A DNA stretch of 64,000 nt from Curtobacterium pusillum (GTDB lineage: Bacteria > Actinomycetota > Actinomycetes > Actinomycetales > Microbacteriaceae): positions 1 to 64,000 of the forward strand of contig NZ_JABMCE010000061.1 of NCBI RefSeq assembly GCF_013359865.1, read 5' to 3'. The position numbers and the translations under genes were made by a program. The notes under the pieces were generated by a model. The model was not told the origin of the DNA, made no database searches, and was given only the letters and a program-made list of their open reading frames with translations. This document shows, piece after piece, positions 50,242 to 58,556 of this stretch (within the stretch, counting starts at the first letter, position 1; the number at the start of each line of letters is the position of its first letter).

Positions 50242-50277
50242 ACTGGAGGCGCGGTGCGGGCTGGCACCGCGCCTCCA
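50242..50277. repeat. Dispersed palindromic repeat, copy 3, inside nrd operon
   Basis: Perfect 15-bp arms CTGGAGGCGCGGTGC (50242-50256) and its complement (50263-50277), loop GGGCTG, the same loop as copy 1. It lies between nrdE and nrdF, where as RNA it could shield or end the nrdE message and so change the ratio of the two subunits. Confidence 0.8.
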
Positions 50278-50297
50278 GGAATGCAGAGCGGCGGGCT

Positions 50298-52451
50298 CTA
50301 CAGCATGCAGCTGACGCAGCCCTCGACCTCGGTGCCCTCGAGCGCGAGCTGGCGGAGACGGATGTAGTAGATCGTCTTGATGCCCTTGCGCCATGCGTAG
50401 ATCTGCGCCTTGTTGATGTCGCGCGTGGTCGCGGTGTCCTTGAAGAACAGCGTGAGCGACAGGCCCTGGTCCACGTGCTGCGTCGCCGCGGCGTACGTGT
50501 CGATGATCTTCTCCGGGCCGATCTCGTACGCGTCCTGGTAGTAGTCCAGGTTGTCGTTCGTCATGAACGGCGCCGGGTAGTAGACGCGACCGAGCTTGCC
50601 TTCCTTGCGGATCTCGATCTTCGACGCGATCGGGTGGATCGACGACGTGGAGTGGTTGATGTACGAGATCGAACCGGTCGGCGGGACGGCCTGCAGGTTC
50701 TGGTTGTAGATGCCGTGCTCCTGGATGGACGCCTTGAGCGCCTTCCAGTCGTCCTGCGTCGGGATGGCAATACCCGAGGAAGCGAACAGCGCCGCGACAC
50801 GGTCGGTTGCCGGCGCCCACTCGGCGTCGGTGTACTTGTCGAAGAACTCCCCCGACGCGTACTTCGAGTCGCGGAAGCCGTCGAAGGTCTCCCCCGTCTC
50901 GATGGCGATCTTGTTCGACGCGCGGAGGGCGTGGAACAGCACCGTGTAGAAGTAGATGTTCGTGAAGTCGATGCCCTCTTCGGAGCCGTAGTACACGCGC
51001 TCACGAGCGAGGTAACCGTGCAGGTTCATCTGACCGAGGCCGATGGCGTGCGACTTGTCGTTGCCGTCCTCGACGGAACGGACCGACGAGATGTGCGACA
51101 TCTGCGACACCGAGGTGAGGCCGCGGATGGCGGTCTCGATGGTGCGACCGAAGTCCGGCGAGTCCATCGTCAGCGCGATGTTCAGCGAGCCGAGGTTGCA
51201 GGAGATGTCCTTGCCGATCTCCTTGTAGGAGAGGTCCTCGTTGAAGGTGGTCGGCGTGTTGACCTGCAGGATCTCCGAGCACAGGTTGGACATGTTGATC
51301 CGACCCTTGATCGGGTTGGCCTTGTTCACCGTGTCCTCGAACACGATGTACGGGTAGCCCGACTCGAACTGGATCTCGGCGATGGTGGTGAAGAAGTCGC
51401 GCGCCTTGATCTTCGTCTTCTTGATGCGCGGGTCGTCGACCATCTCGCGGTACTTCTCGGAGATCGGGACGTCGCCGAACGGGACACCATAGACCTTCTC
51501 GACGTCGTACGGCGAGAACAGGTACATGTCCTCGTTGTTCTTCGCGAGCTCGAACGTGATGTCCGGCACGACGACACCGAGAGACAGTGTCTTGATGCGG
51601 ATCTTCTCGTCGGCGTTCTCACGCTTGGTGTCGAGGAACCGCATGATGTCCGGGTGGTGCGCCGACAGGTAGACGGCACCGGCGCCCTGGCGCGCGCCGA
51701 GCTGGTTCGCGTAGGAGAAGGAGTCTTCCAGCAGCTTCATCACGGGGATGATGCCCGAGGACTGGTTCTCGATCTGCTTGATCGGGGCGCCGGCCTCACG
51801 GATGTTGGAGAGGAGCAGGGCCACGCCGCCGCCGCGCTTCGAGAGCTGCAGCGAGGAGTTGATGCCGCGCGAGATCGACTCCATGTTGTCCTCGATACGG
51901 AGGAGGAAGCAGGAGACGAGCTCGCCGCGCTGGGCCTTCGCAGTGTTGAGGAACGTCGGGGTCGCGGGCTGGAAGCGGCCGGCGATGATCTCCTCGACGA
52001 GGTCGATCGCGAGCTGCTCGTTGCCCTGCGCGAGGCCGAGGGCGGTCATCACGACGCGGTCCTCGAAGCGCTCGAGGTAACGCTTGCCGTCGAACGTCTT
52101 GAGCGTGTAGCTCGTGTAGTACTTGAACGCGCCGAGGAACGTCTGGAACCGGAACTTCTTCGAGTACGCCAGGTCGTTGAGCGTCTGGATGAACTCGAGC
52201 GAGTACTGGTCGATCGTCTCGCGCTCGTAGTACTCGTTCTCGACCAGGTAGTCGAGCCGCTCCTTCAGGTTGTGGAAGAAGACGGTGTTCTGGTTGACGT
52301 GCTGCAGGAAGAACTGCTTCGCGGCCTCACGATCCTTGTCGAACTGGATGTTCCCGTCCGCGTCGTAGAGGTTGAGCATCGCGTTGAGGGAGTGGTAGTC
52401 CATCCCCGTCTGCGGCGACGTCAGATCGACGTCTGCAACTGCTGCGTCCAA
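50298..52451 (-). CDS. nrdE: Ribonucleotide reductase class Ib, large subunit NrdE
   Basis: The 717-residue catalytic alpha subunit, reducing ribonucleoside diphosphates. Active-site regions: [20 protein letters not shown] and [16 protein letters not shown] (Cys and Asn-Leu sites), the radical-site loop near [14 protein letters not shown], and the C-terminal redox cysteines in [10 protein letters not shown]. It lacks the N-terminal ATP cone, as in class Ib. The start may be TTG 52451 (overlapping nrdI) or ATG 52403 ([14 protein letters not shown]); the latter matches the family N-terminus better. Confidence 0.95.
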   Translation of the reverse strand: MDAAVADVDLTSPQTGMDYHSLNAMLNLYDADGNIQFDKDREAAKQFFLQHVNQNTVFFHNLKERLDYLVENEYYERETIDQYSLEFIQTLNDLAYSKKFRFQTFLGAFKYYTSYTLKTFDGKRYLERFEDRVVMTALGLAQGNEQLAIDLVEEIIAGRFQPATPTFLNTAKAQRGELVSCFLLRIEDNMESISRGINSSLQLSKRGGGVALLLSNIREAGAPIKQIENQSSGIIPVMKLLEDSFSYANQLGARQGAGAVYLSAHHPDIMRFLDTKRENADEKIRIKTLSLGVVVPDITFELAKNNEDMYLFSPYDVEKVYGVPFGDVPISEKYREMVDDPRIKKTKIKARDFFTTIAEIQFESGYPYIVFEDTVNKANPIKGRINMSNLCSEILQVNTPTTFNEDLSYKEIGKDISCNLGSLNIALTMDSPDFGRTIETAIRGLTSVSQMSHISSVRSVEDGNDKSHAIGLGQMNLHGYLARERVYYGSEEGIDFTNIYFYTVLFHALRASNKIAIETGETFDGFRDSKYASGEFFDKYTDAEWAPATDRVAALFASSGIAIPTQDDWKALKASIQEHGIYNQNLQAVPPTGSISYINHSTSSIHPIASKIEIRKEGKLGRVYYPAPFMTNDNLDYYQDAYEIGPEKIIDTYAAATQHVDQGLSLTLFFKDTATTRDINKAQIYAWRKGIKTIYYIRLRQLALEGTEVEGCVSCML

Positions 52452-52837
52452 AATGCATCCAATCCTGAGTTGACCGCCTGTACGTCGTCAGGCGTGCCGA
52501 AGAGTTCGAAACGGTAGAGGACGGGGACGTTGCACTTGCGTGCGATGACGTCCCCTGCGAGGCCGTACGCCTCGCCGAAGTTCGTGTTGCCCCCGACGAT
52601 CACGCCGCGGATGAGCGAGCGGTTGCGTTCGTCGTTGAGGAACTTGATGACCTGCTTCGGGACCGCTCCCTGCCCGTTGCCGCCACCGTAGGTGGGCAGG
52701 ACCAGGACGTACGGCTCGTCCATGTGGAGGAACGGGTCGTTCGGGTAGAGCGGGATCCGGTCCGCGTCGCGGCCGAGCTTCTCGACGAAGCGTGCCGTGT
52801 ACCCGGACACACTCGAGAAGTAGACCAGTCGGCTCAT
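52421..52837 (-). CDS. nrdI: NrdI flavodoxin-like activator
   Basis: A 138-residue flavodoxin-like protein that supplies the oxidant for the manganese-tyrosyl cofactor of Nrd[20 protein letters not shown] is the FMN phosphate loop, and [19 protein letters not shown] and [18 protein letters not shown] are NrdI motifs. ATG 52837. Second gene of nrdHIEF, overlapping or adjacent to nrdE. Confidence 0.93.
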   Translation of the reverse strand: MSRLVYFSSVSGYTARFVEKLGRDADRIPLYPNDPFLHMDEPYVLVLPTYGGGNGQGAVPKQVIKFLNDERNRSLIRGVIVGGNTNFGEAYGLAGDVIARKCNVPVLYRFELFGTPDDVQAVNSGLDAFWTQQLQTSI

Positions 52838-52947
52838 GGTGCCCCTCCTGCGGAGAAGGTGCGGACAGACGGACCGTGGGGTGTCCGCGGGTGGTGCACC
52901 GAGCCTCCTGAACGAGCTCGGGTCACCACCCGCGGATGGGAGGCGCC

Positions 52948-53181
52948 TTACGCGAGCTCGGCGCTGAGCGTCGCGATCTTGTCAGGACGGAAACCCGACC
53001 AGTGGTCGTCGTCGGTGACGACGACGGGGGCCTGCAGGTAGCCGAGGCTCTTGACGTGCTCGAGCGCGGCTTCGTCGGTGGAGACGTCGTGCACCTCGTA
53101 CTGGATGCCCTTGTTGTCGAGGGCCCGGTACGTCGCGGTGCACTGGACGCAGGACGGCTTGGTGTAGACGGTGACGGCCAT
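52948..53181 (-). CDS. nrdH: NrdH redoxin
   Basis: A 77-residue glutaredoxin-like thioredoxin substitute that reduces NrdE. The active site is C-V-Q-C in [18 protein letters not shown], and WSGFRPDKI is the NrdH signature (W-S-G-F-R-P). ATG 53181 with GGGGAGAAC in front. First gene of the operon, so its upstream region is the nrd promoter. Confidence 0.95.
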   Translation of the reverse strand: MAVTVYTKPSCVQCTATYRALDNKGIQYEVHDVSTDEAALEHVKSLGYLQAPVVVTDDDHWSGFRPDKIATLSAELA

Positions 53182-53245
53182 GTTCTCCCCTGGTTTCTGG
53201 GCCCGGTTCGGGGCCCGACGTTCTGGTGCGGTGCTGAGGACGACG

Positions 53246-53294
53246 CTACTACATGTTGTGCCAGGCGAACCCGTCGACCACAAGAGAAAGTGTT
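53246..53294 (-). promoter_or_regulatory. Candidate NrdR boxes at the nrd promoter
   Basis: Two 16-bp sites resemble the NrdR consensus acaCwATATaTwGtgt: CTACTACATGTTGTGC at 53246-53261 and CACAAGAGAAAGTGTT at 53279-53294. Their centres are 33 bp apart, about three helical turns, near the spacing known for tandem NrdR boxes. NrdR would repress nrdHIEF when dATP is high. The second site is the weaker match. Confidence 0.55.
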
Positions 53295-53305
53295 ACACGC
53301 CTGTA

Positions 53306-53403
53306 GTTTCCACAACCCGATCCACAGCGCAGGCATTCCGCGAGGCCCGGTTTTCCGCCACTCTCACACCGACCACCGACACTCCTCCACAACCTGTGGA
53401 CGA
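53306..53403. promoter_or_regulatory. Cluster of DnaA-box-like 9-mers near nrdH
   Basis: Four sequences close to TTNTCCACA lie within 98 bases: GTTTCCACA (53306-53314), CGATCCACA (53318-53326), TCCTCCACA (53383-53391) and, on the other strand, TCGTCCACA (53395-53403). The last two form an inverted pair. DnaA is known to regulate nrd genes in E. coli. An origin is unlikely, since there is no AT-rich region or dnaA/dnaN gene. Confidence 0.4.
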
Positions 53404-53515
53404 AAGTTGTCGACACCACTTCTCGGCGTGTCTGAGAACGACGGATCCGATGGCGCGATCCACCCCTCCCCCGGACGGGTGACAGCCCCATCCGTCCGGT
53501 CCGTACACTCGTCAC

Positions 53516-54721
53516 GTGAGCACGTACGGACCCCTGCTGAAGACTCCCGGAGTCGGTCGCGTCATCGCCGCGCAGCTCACCGCTCGCTTCCCGTTCGGCA
53601 TGCTGTCGCTCGCGTACCTGCTGCACGTGGAGCACGTCTTCCACTCCTACGGCGCGGCCGGACTCGTCCTCGCGACCACGAGTGTCGGGCAGGCGCTCGC
53701 AGGTCCGCTCACCAGCCGGTGGATGGGCAGCTGGGGCATGCGTCCCGTGCTCGTCCTCACGAGCCTGGTCGCGCTCGTGAGCATGGGAGTGATCGCCTTC
53801 GTGACCATGCCACTGTGGGCGTACGTGGTGGTCGGGTTCATCGGCGGATTGGCCGTCCCGCCCGTGCAGCCCGCCGTGCGCACGATCTACCCGAAGATGG
53901 TGACGTCGTCGCAGCTCACCCCGCTCTTCTCCCTCGACGCCAGCGCGCAGGAGCTCATCTGGGTCGCCGGGCCGGTCATCACCACGTTCGTCGCGACGCA
54001 GATCGGCACCGTGCAGGCGATCGTCCTCGCGATGGTGTTCCTCGTGGTCGGCGGCGCGTGGTTCATCGGCTCGCCCGAGCTCGGCAGGGTGCGAATCCCC
54101 CGCTCGAAGCGTGCGTTCGGTGTCGTGCTGAAGCGGCCGTCCGTCGTGGTGGCTACCCTGACCGGCCTCCTGCTGATCGGGGCGTGCGCCGCGGTCGAGG
54201 CCAGCGTCACCAGCGTCTTCGGCGAGGGCAGCCCGAACGCCGGCATCGTCCTGGCCGTCTTCGCAATCGGCTCGCTCATCGGCGGACTGGCGCTCGGTCA
54301 CCGACCGATCTCCCCGAACACCCTCTGGACGCGCATGGCGATCGTGTTCGTAGGACTCGCCCTGGCCGTCGGCGGCACGAACTTCTGGTGGCTCTGCTTC
54401 GCGCTCGTGATCGCGGGGGCGGGCATCGCGCCGGCCCTCGCGGTCATGTTCGGCTCGGTCTCGGCGACGGTGAAGTTCTCCGACACCGCCGAGGCGTACG
54501 GCTGGATGGGCACCGGCCAGCTCATCGGCGCGGCCGGTGGTTCCGCAGTGGCGGGCTTCCTCATCGACGGCCACGGCGCGACGGGCGGCCTGATGGTCGG
54601 TGCGGTCGCCGCGCTCATCGGGGTCGCCCTCCCGCTCGTCACGAAGCGGTGGCTGCCGGACCTGCGCGGTCGCGACGCGAGCCCCATCCCCGACACCGAG
54701 CCGGTGAACATCCCCACCTAG
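53516..54721 (+). CDS. MFS transporter (401 aa)
   Basis: A 12-segment MFS protein of the drug/metabolite exporter type: GVGRVIAAQLTARFPFGMLS at the start, then TSRWMGSWGMRPVLVLTSL in the motif-A loop position, with the usual central loop (IPRSKRAFGVVLKRPSVVV). Substrate unknown. GTG start, 6 nt after a TACACT box at 53504-53509, thus leaderless. Divergent from nrdHIEF, sharing the 334-bp regulatory region. Confidence 0.85.
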   Translation: MSTYGPLLKTPGVGRVIAAQLTARFPFGMLSLAYLLHVEHVFHSYGAAGLVLATTSVGQALAGPLTSRWMGSWGMRPVLVLTSLVALVSMGVIAFVTMPLWAYVVVGFIGGLAVPPVQPAVRTIYPKMVTSSQLTPLFSLDASAQELIWVAGPVITTFVATQIGTVQAIVLAMVFLVVGGAWFIGSPELGRVRIPRSKRAFGVVLKRPSVVVATLTGLLLIGACAAVEASVTSVFGEGSPNAGIVLAVFAIGSLIGGLALGHRPISPNTLWTRMAIVFVGLALAVGGTNFWWLCFALVIAGAGIAPALAVMFGSVSATVKFSDTAEAYGWMGTGQLIGAAGGSAVAGFLIDGHGATGGLMVGAVAALIGVALPLVTKRWLPDLRGRDASPIPDTEPVNIPT

Positions 54722-54888
54722 GAACGACCGTCCCCGGGCCAGACGCTCCGCTGCTGTACGACAACCACGGCATCGTTCCGCCGTACATCCCGCTTGCCCG
54801 GTGGCGTCGTCCGGCTGACTGCCCCCGCGCTGCCCAGCCCGGTCTCGTTCGTACTGAGATGCACGTCCGTAAACCTGCATCGCAGCGT
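54722..54888. other. Intergenic stretch, nothing recognised
   Basis: Between the MFS gene and the small membrane gene on the other strand; no credible gene or hairpin seen. Confidence 0.4.
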
Positions 54889-55071
54889 TCACCGCAGCTT
54901 CGTGAGGGTACGCAGCCGAGCTCCTCTACGAACCCGACTCGTAGGGTGGACGGCACGGAAGAGCTTCCACGGCAGCACATCACCGGCTCGCCACGTGACG
55001 AGCAGGAGGACGCCGAGCATGGAAACGAAGAACGTGATCAAGCCGAGTACGAGCGCGAACACGAGATGCAT
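54889..55071 (-). CDS. Small membrane protein next to SdpI-like gene (60 aa)
   Basis: A 60-residue protein with one long hydrophobic stretch (LVFALVLGLITFFVSMLGVL) and a strongly basic tail (RVRRGARLRTLTKLR). Start taken as ATG 55071; the frame is open further upstream into the SdpI-like gene, so TTG or CTG starts a few codons earlier are possible. It lies 20 bases after the SdpI-like gene on the same strand and may be co-translated with it. No family recognised. Confidence 0.5.
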   Translation of the reverse strand: MHLVFALVLGLITFFVSMLGVLLLVTWRAGDVLPWKLFRAVHPTSRVRRGARLRTLTKLR

Positions 55072-55091
55072 CGAAACGGCGAGCGCAAGTG

Positions 55092-55472
55092 TCAGCAGCC
55101 GCGGCGTCCGCCGTCGTGCGGCGATCCTCCTGCGGCAGCATCTTCGGCGTGACGGGCGGCGCGATGCGCGATGACGGCTCCGCTGCTCAGGAGGAAAAGG
55201 CCGCTCGCCATCCCGATGAGGAGCCCCGGCTCGGCGATGCTCGGAGTCGCGATCATGTTCACGATCCCTGAGCCGCCGAATGCCAGGGCCGTGCCGTGCA
55301 GCCACGGACGCGCCGCTCGGTGGCCGGCCTTCCAGGTCGCCTCCGTCTTCATGACGGAAGCGATGCGGATACCGGCGCCACCGTTTCGTCGCAGCATTCC
55401 CCGAGCCGCGAGTTCGCCGACGAGGGACACGATGACTCCGCTACACGTCAGGGCGAGTCCGGAAAACAGCAT
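55092..55472 (-). CDS. SdpI-family-like membrane protein, third copy
   Basis: A 126-residue protein with about three to four hydrophobic segments and a diverged SdpI core, NGGAGIRIASVMKTEATWKA then GHRAARPWLHGTAL, matching the G-x-R-x-x-x-x-M-x-x-x-x-T-W-x-x-G-H-x-A pattern of the 30643-30957 copy. The tail is Ala/Gly-rich and basic (HRAARHAEDAAAGG). No toxin gene is adjacent, so it may be an orphan immunity protein. AT-rich DNA upstream (55473-55540) probably contains its promoter. Confidence 0.65.
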   Translation of the reverse strand: MLFSGLALTCSGVIVSLVGELAARGMLRRNGGAGIRIASVMKTEATWKAGHRAARPWLHGTALAFGGSGIVNMIATPSIAEPGLLIGMASGLFLLSSGAVIAHRAARHAEDAAAGGSPHDGGRRGC

Positions 55473-55619
55473 GGGACGAGTGAACTACCTATGCCAATCT
55501 CGGTCAAGTATCAGATTGTAGATGTTGATCCACATTCTATTGCGACGGCTCGTTCGACACGAGGGTGCTTTGTCCGGCGTCCTACGGTTCCCACACGCAA
55601 CGATCGGCAGGATGGGTGC

Positions 55620-56438
55620 ATGGTCACCTCGGTCCCCCTGCGCGACGGCCGCAGCATCCCCGCGATCGGCTTCGGCGTCTACAAGGTCGACGACGACGCA
55701 GCCGAGACAGCCGTCGGCCTCGCGCTGGACGCCGGCTACCGGCACGTCGACACAGCCGAGATGTACGGCAACGAGACCGGCGTCGGGAAGGCGATCCGTG
55801 CCTCCAGGCTGGACCGTGATGACGTCTTCGTGACGACCAAGGTGTGGAACGACCACCAGGGGCGCGACGCGACCCTGCGGGCGTTCGACGAGAGCCTCGC
55901 GCGACTCGGGCTCGACGCGGTCGACCTGTACCTGATCCACTGGCCCGCGGCGGCGAACGACCGCTACGTCGAGACCTGGCGCACGCTCGTCGAACTGCGG
56001 GAGTCCGGCCGGGCACGGAGCGTCGGGGTCTCGAACTTCCAGGTGCCGCACCTCGAGCGGATCATCGGCGAGACCGGCGAGGTCCCCGCGGTCAACCAGG
56101 TCGAGCGGCACCCGTGGCTGCCGCAGCGCGACCTCATCGCGTTCCACGAGCAGCACGGGATCGTGACGGAGGCCTGGTCTCCGCTCGGCCGAGGTCGCCT
56201 CATCGAGGAACCGGTGCTCACGGGCATCGCGGACGCCCATGGGGTGAGCGTCGCGCAGGTGCTCGTCCGGTGGAACGTGCAGCAGGGGGTGGTGGTGCTG
56301 CCGAAGTCGGTGACGCCGTCGCGGATCCGGTCCAACCGCGACGTCGACGGCTTCGTCCTGAGCGACGACGACCTCGCGGGGATCGCGTCGCTCGAGTCGG
56401 GGCAGCGGACGGGGTCCCATCCGGACTCGGTGTCCTGA
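55620..56438 (+). CDS. Aldo/keto reductase
   Basis: A 272-residue NADPH-dependent oxidoreductase of the AKR superfamily (2,5-diketo-D-gluconate-reductase-like group). The catalytic tetrad is complete: Asp44 and Tyr49 in VDTAEMYGNE, Lys74 in VTTKVW, His107 in LIHWPA. ARSVGVSNFQVPHLERI and VLPKSVTPSRIRSN are NADP-binding signatures. The ATG 55620 is 6 nt after CAGGAT, a leaderless layout. It probably reduces aldehydes or keto-sugars in the cytoplasm. Confidence 0.92.
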   Translation: MVTSVPLRDGRSIPAIGFGVYKVDDDAAETAVGLALDAGYRHVDTAEMYGNETGVGKAIRASRLDRDDVFVTTKVWNDHQGRDATLRAFDESLARLGLDAVDLYLIHWPAAANDRYVETWRTLVELRESGRARSVGVSNFQVPHLERIIGETGEVPAVNQVERHPWLPQRDLIAFHEQHGIVTEAWSPLGRGRLIEEPVLTGIADAHGVSVAQVLVRWNVQQGVVVLPKSVTPSRIRSNRDVDGFVLSDDDLAGIASLESGQRTGSHPDSVS

Positions 56439-56486
56439 GGGAGCACCGGCCGGACGCGCTGCCCCAGGCGTCCGTAGGTTCGTAGC

Positions 56487-57059
56487 ATGAACGATCCTCA
56501 GCAGACTGCGCGCCAGCAGCTCCGGCCCGACGAGCACCTGTACTGGGCCGGAGTGAGCGACACGGCGAAGCTGTTCGGTCCCCGGGACGGGTTCCTGGTG
56601 CCGTTCTCACTCCTCTGGACGGGGTTCATCGTGTACTCGCTGGTCGGCTTCCCGTGGAACGGCAACGCGGGGCCCGCCGTGATCGTCCCGGCCGCGATGG
56701 TGATCGTCGGCCTCCACCTCGTGTTCGGCCGGTTCCTCGTGAAGGTCCACCGCAAGCGCACCACCGTCTACGCCGTGACCGACCGGCGCGCGCTGATCAT
56801 CACGCCCCGCGGTTCGCGCGAGGTGCCCGTCAGCCGGACCGACCGCACGATCACCTGGAGCGGCGGCCGACGGCACTGCTCCGTCGAGTGGAACTCCGGC
56901 GACTCGACCGGAGTGACGGCGTTCCTCGGCGGTGCCGCGACCGCCCGCATCTACGCGAACACCGGGCTCGACGGTCTGTTCGGTCCGCAGGTCTTCGCGT
57001 TCTGGGACGTCCGCGACGGTGAGGAACTCGCCCGGGAACTCGACCGCGCTTCGCGCTAG
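56487..57059 (+). CDS. PH-domain-like membrane protein (190 aa)
   Basis: A 190-residue protein: N-terminal YWAGVSDTAKLFGPRDGFL, two hydrophobic segments (FSLLWTGFIVYSLVGFPW, VIVPAAMVIVGLHLVFG), then VYAVTDRRALIITPRGSREV, the typical bacterial PH-like strand pair (Y-x-x-T-x-x-R-x-x-x). A TAGGTT box 6 nt before the ATG makes it leaderless. Its stop overlaps the convergent small acidic gene by four bases (CTAG). Confidence 0.7.
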   Translation: MNDPQQTARQQLRPDEHLYWAGVSDTAKLFGPRDGFLVPFSLLWTGFIVYSLVGFPWNGNAGPAVIVPAAMVIVGLHLVFGRFLVKVHRKRTTVYAVTDRRALIITPRGSREVPVSRTDRTITWSGGRRHCSVEWNSGDSTGVTAFLGGAATARIYANTGLDGLFGPQVFAFWDVRDGEELARELDRASR

Positions 57060-57394
57060 CCTCGGCGGTCCTCCTCGGACTGCCACGGCAGGTGCAGGTC
57101 CCCGGGCTCGGGTTCCACATCGCCCGCGTCGTCCGCCCCGCCCGTCCCCGGTGCCGCGACGACCTTCGACGGGTCGATGCCGTCCTCGGCCAGGTCGGCG
57201 CGGTCGCGCTGCTCGGTCTGCGAGGCCACGCTCTCCCGCTCGCTCGACGGGCTGTACGAGGTGTCGGCAGCACGCTGCTCCCGCTCCCCCACGCCGTCCG
57301 CGCCCTCGTGGTGCGCGGTGTCGCGGAGTGCGTCGTTCCGTGCTCGGTCGTCGGACGGTTCGGGTCCCGGTGCGTCGGGGATGCTGTCGCTCAT
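57056..57394 (-). CDS. Acidic, disordered hypothetical protein (112 aa)
   Basis: A 112-residue hydrophilic protein rich in Asp, Glu, Ala, Ser and Pro (MSDSIPDAPGPEPSDDRA, ending DLHLPWQSEEDRRG), with no hydrophobic segment. Same style as the 56-residue acidic protein at 4055-4225, with the same MSD start. AGGAGGCACC precedes the ATG. Convergent with the PH-like gene, overlapping by CTAG. Function unknown. Confidence 0.65.
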   Translation of the reverse strand: MSDSIPDAPGPEPSDDRARNDALRDTAHHEGADGVGEREQRAADTSYSPSSERESVASQTEQRDRADLAEDGIDPSKVVAAPGTGGADDAGDVEPEPGDLHLPWQSEEDRRG

Positions 57395-57621
57395 GGTGCC
57401 TCCTGCGCTGGACGGTAGTCCGTCGTGCCCGGGTACCGGTTCGGTCACGGCGCTCCTCCGGCGAACGGAGCCTCGCTACGATCGCCGGAGGGGAACGATG
57501 CGAGGAACAGGCATCGCCACGACGACGGCGTCAACCTCGACCCCGCCACGCGCTGAGCACCGCGGGGTGGGTGCGGTCCGTTACGGTTGACCCGCACTCG
57601 CCACACGCAGGAGGTCCCACC

Positions 57622-58143
57622 GTGACGATCGTCGCCGCAGCAGACGGCTCAGCCCTCGGCAACCCCGGCCCCGCCGGCTGGGCCTGGTACGTCGACGACG
57701 ACCGCTGGGCCGCGGGCGGTTGGCCGAACGCCACGAACAACCAGGGCGAACTCACCGCCGTGCTGCAGCTGCTCCGGGCCACGAAGGACACCGGCGAACC
57801 GCTGCACATCCTCTGCGACAGCCAGTACGCGATCAAGGCGTGCACCGAGTGGCTCGCCGGGTGGAAGCGGAAGGGCTGGCGGAAGGCCGACGGCAAGCCC
57901 GTCCTGAACGTCGAGATCATCAAGGAGCTCGACGCCGAGCTGCAGGGGCGCCAGGTCACGTTCGAGTGGGTCCGCGGGCACGTGGGCCACGAGATGAACG
58001 AGGCGGCGGACGTCCGTGCCCGTGGTGCGGCGACCGCCTACCAGCAGGGCACCGACGTCCCGCACGGACCCGGCTGGCCCGGCGTCGAGGTCACGGAACC
58101 GGCCGCGCTGCCCGAGGCGACGCCGCCCGCGACCCTGTTCTGA
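57622..58143 (+). CDS. rnhA: Ribonuclease H (type 1)
   Basis: A 173-residue RNase HI that cuts RNA in RNA-DNA hybrids. The catalytic DEDD set is visible: Asp8 in AAADGSALGNPGPAGWAWY, Glu in TNNQGELTAVLQLL, Asp in HILCDSQYAIKACTEW, and the C-terminal Asp in EMNEAADVRARGA after VRGHVGHE. The basic segment GWKRKGWRKADGKPV is the handle region. GTG start with a strong ribosome site, CAGGAGGTCCCACC. The 227 bases upstream hold a possible 30-codon ORF (57498-57590) behind GGAGGGGAACG, too weak to call. Confidence 0.93.
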   Translation: MTIVAAADGSALGNPGPAGWAWYVDDDRWAAGGWPNATNNQGELTAVLQLLRATKDTGEPLHILCDSQYAIKACTEWLAGWKRKGWRKADGKPVLNVEIIKELDAELQGRQVTFEWVRGHVGHEMNEAADVRARGAATAYQQGTDVPHGPGWPGVEVTEPAALPEATPPATLF

Positions 58144-58153
58144 CGCGCCGAGC

Positions 58154-58405
58154 TCAGTACGTCCCGTCGCGCCGGTCCTGGCGGGTGATCTCCTCGCCCG
58201 ATGCCGGGTCGACGCCGGAGCGGGTCGTGGTGGTGGTCCGGCGACCGCCGAACGCGATGGCGAGGCTGATGATGAGCAGCACGACGCCCGCCGCCATCAG
58301 GATGTAACCGATCAGCCGCAAGTCGATGCCGGCGAGCTGGATGTTCAGGGCGAACGCCACGATGGCGCCGATGACGATCAGGGCGATGCTCGATCCGATG
58401 CGCAC
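58154..58405 (-). CDS. DUF6458 family small membrane protein
   Basis: An 83-residue protein with two hydrophobic segments, GSSIALIVIGAIVAFALNI and LRLIGYILMAAGVVLLIISL, then a polar tail (TTTTTRSGVDPASGEEITRQ). This matches the conserved actinobacterial DUF6458 proteins, often near cell-envelope or housekeeping genes. GTG start. Convergent with rnhA. Function unknown. Confidence 0.8.
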   Translation of the reverse strand: MRIGSSIALIVIGAIVAFALNIQLAGIDLRLIGYILMAAGVVLLIISLAIAFGGRRTTTTTRSGVDPASGEEITRQDRRDGTY

Positions 58406-58556
58406 GGTGTGGTCCTTCCGGTCGTGATCCCGAGCCGGGTGGCTCCGGGCTGGCGTCGAACGTACCCGGTCGCCAGGTCGGGCGTTCTCGGGCACCGTGC
58501 GGCGCGCCCGGGGCGTCAGCCGAGCACCGCCCACTCGGCCGACCGCCGGCCGACTG

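Noticed and set aside
53306..53403. Possible replication origin
   Set aside because: DnaA-like boxes are present but there is no AT-rich unwinding region and no dnaA, dnaN or gyrB genes nearby.
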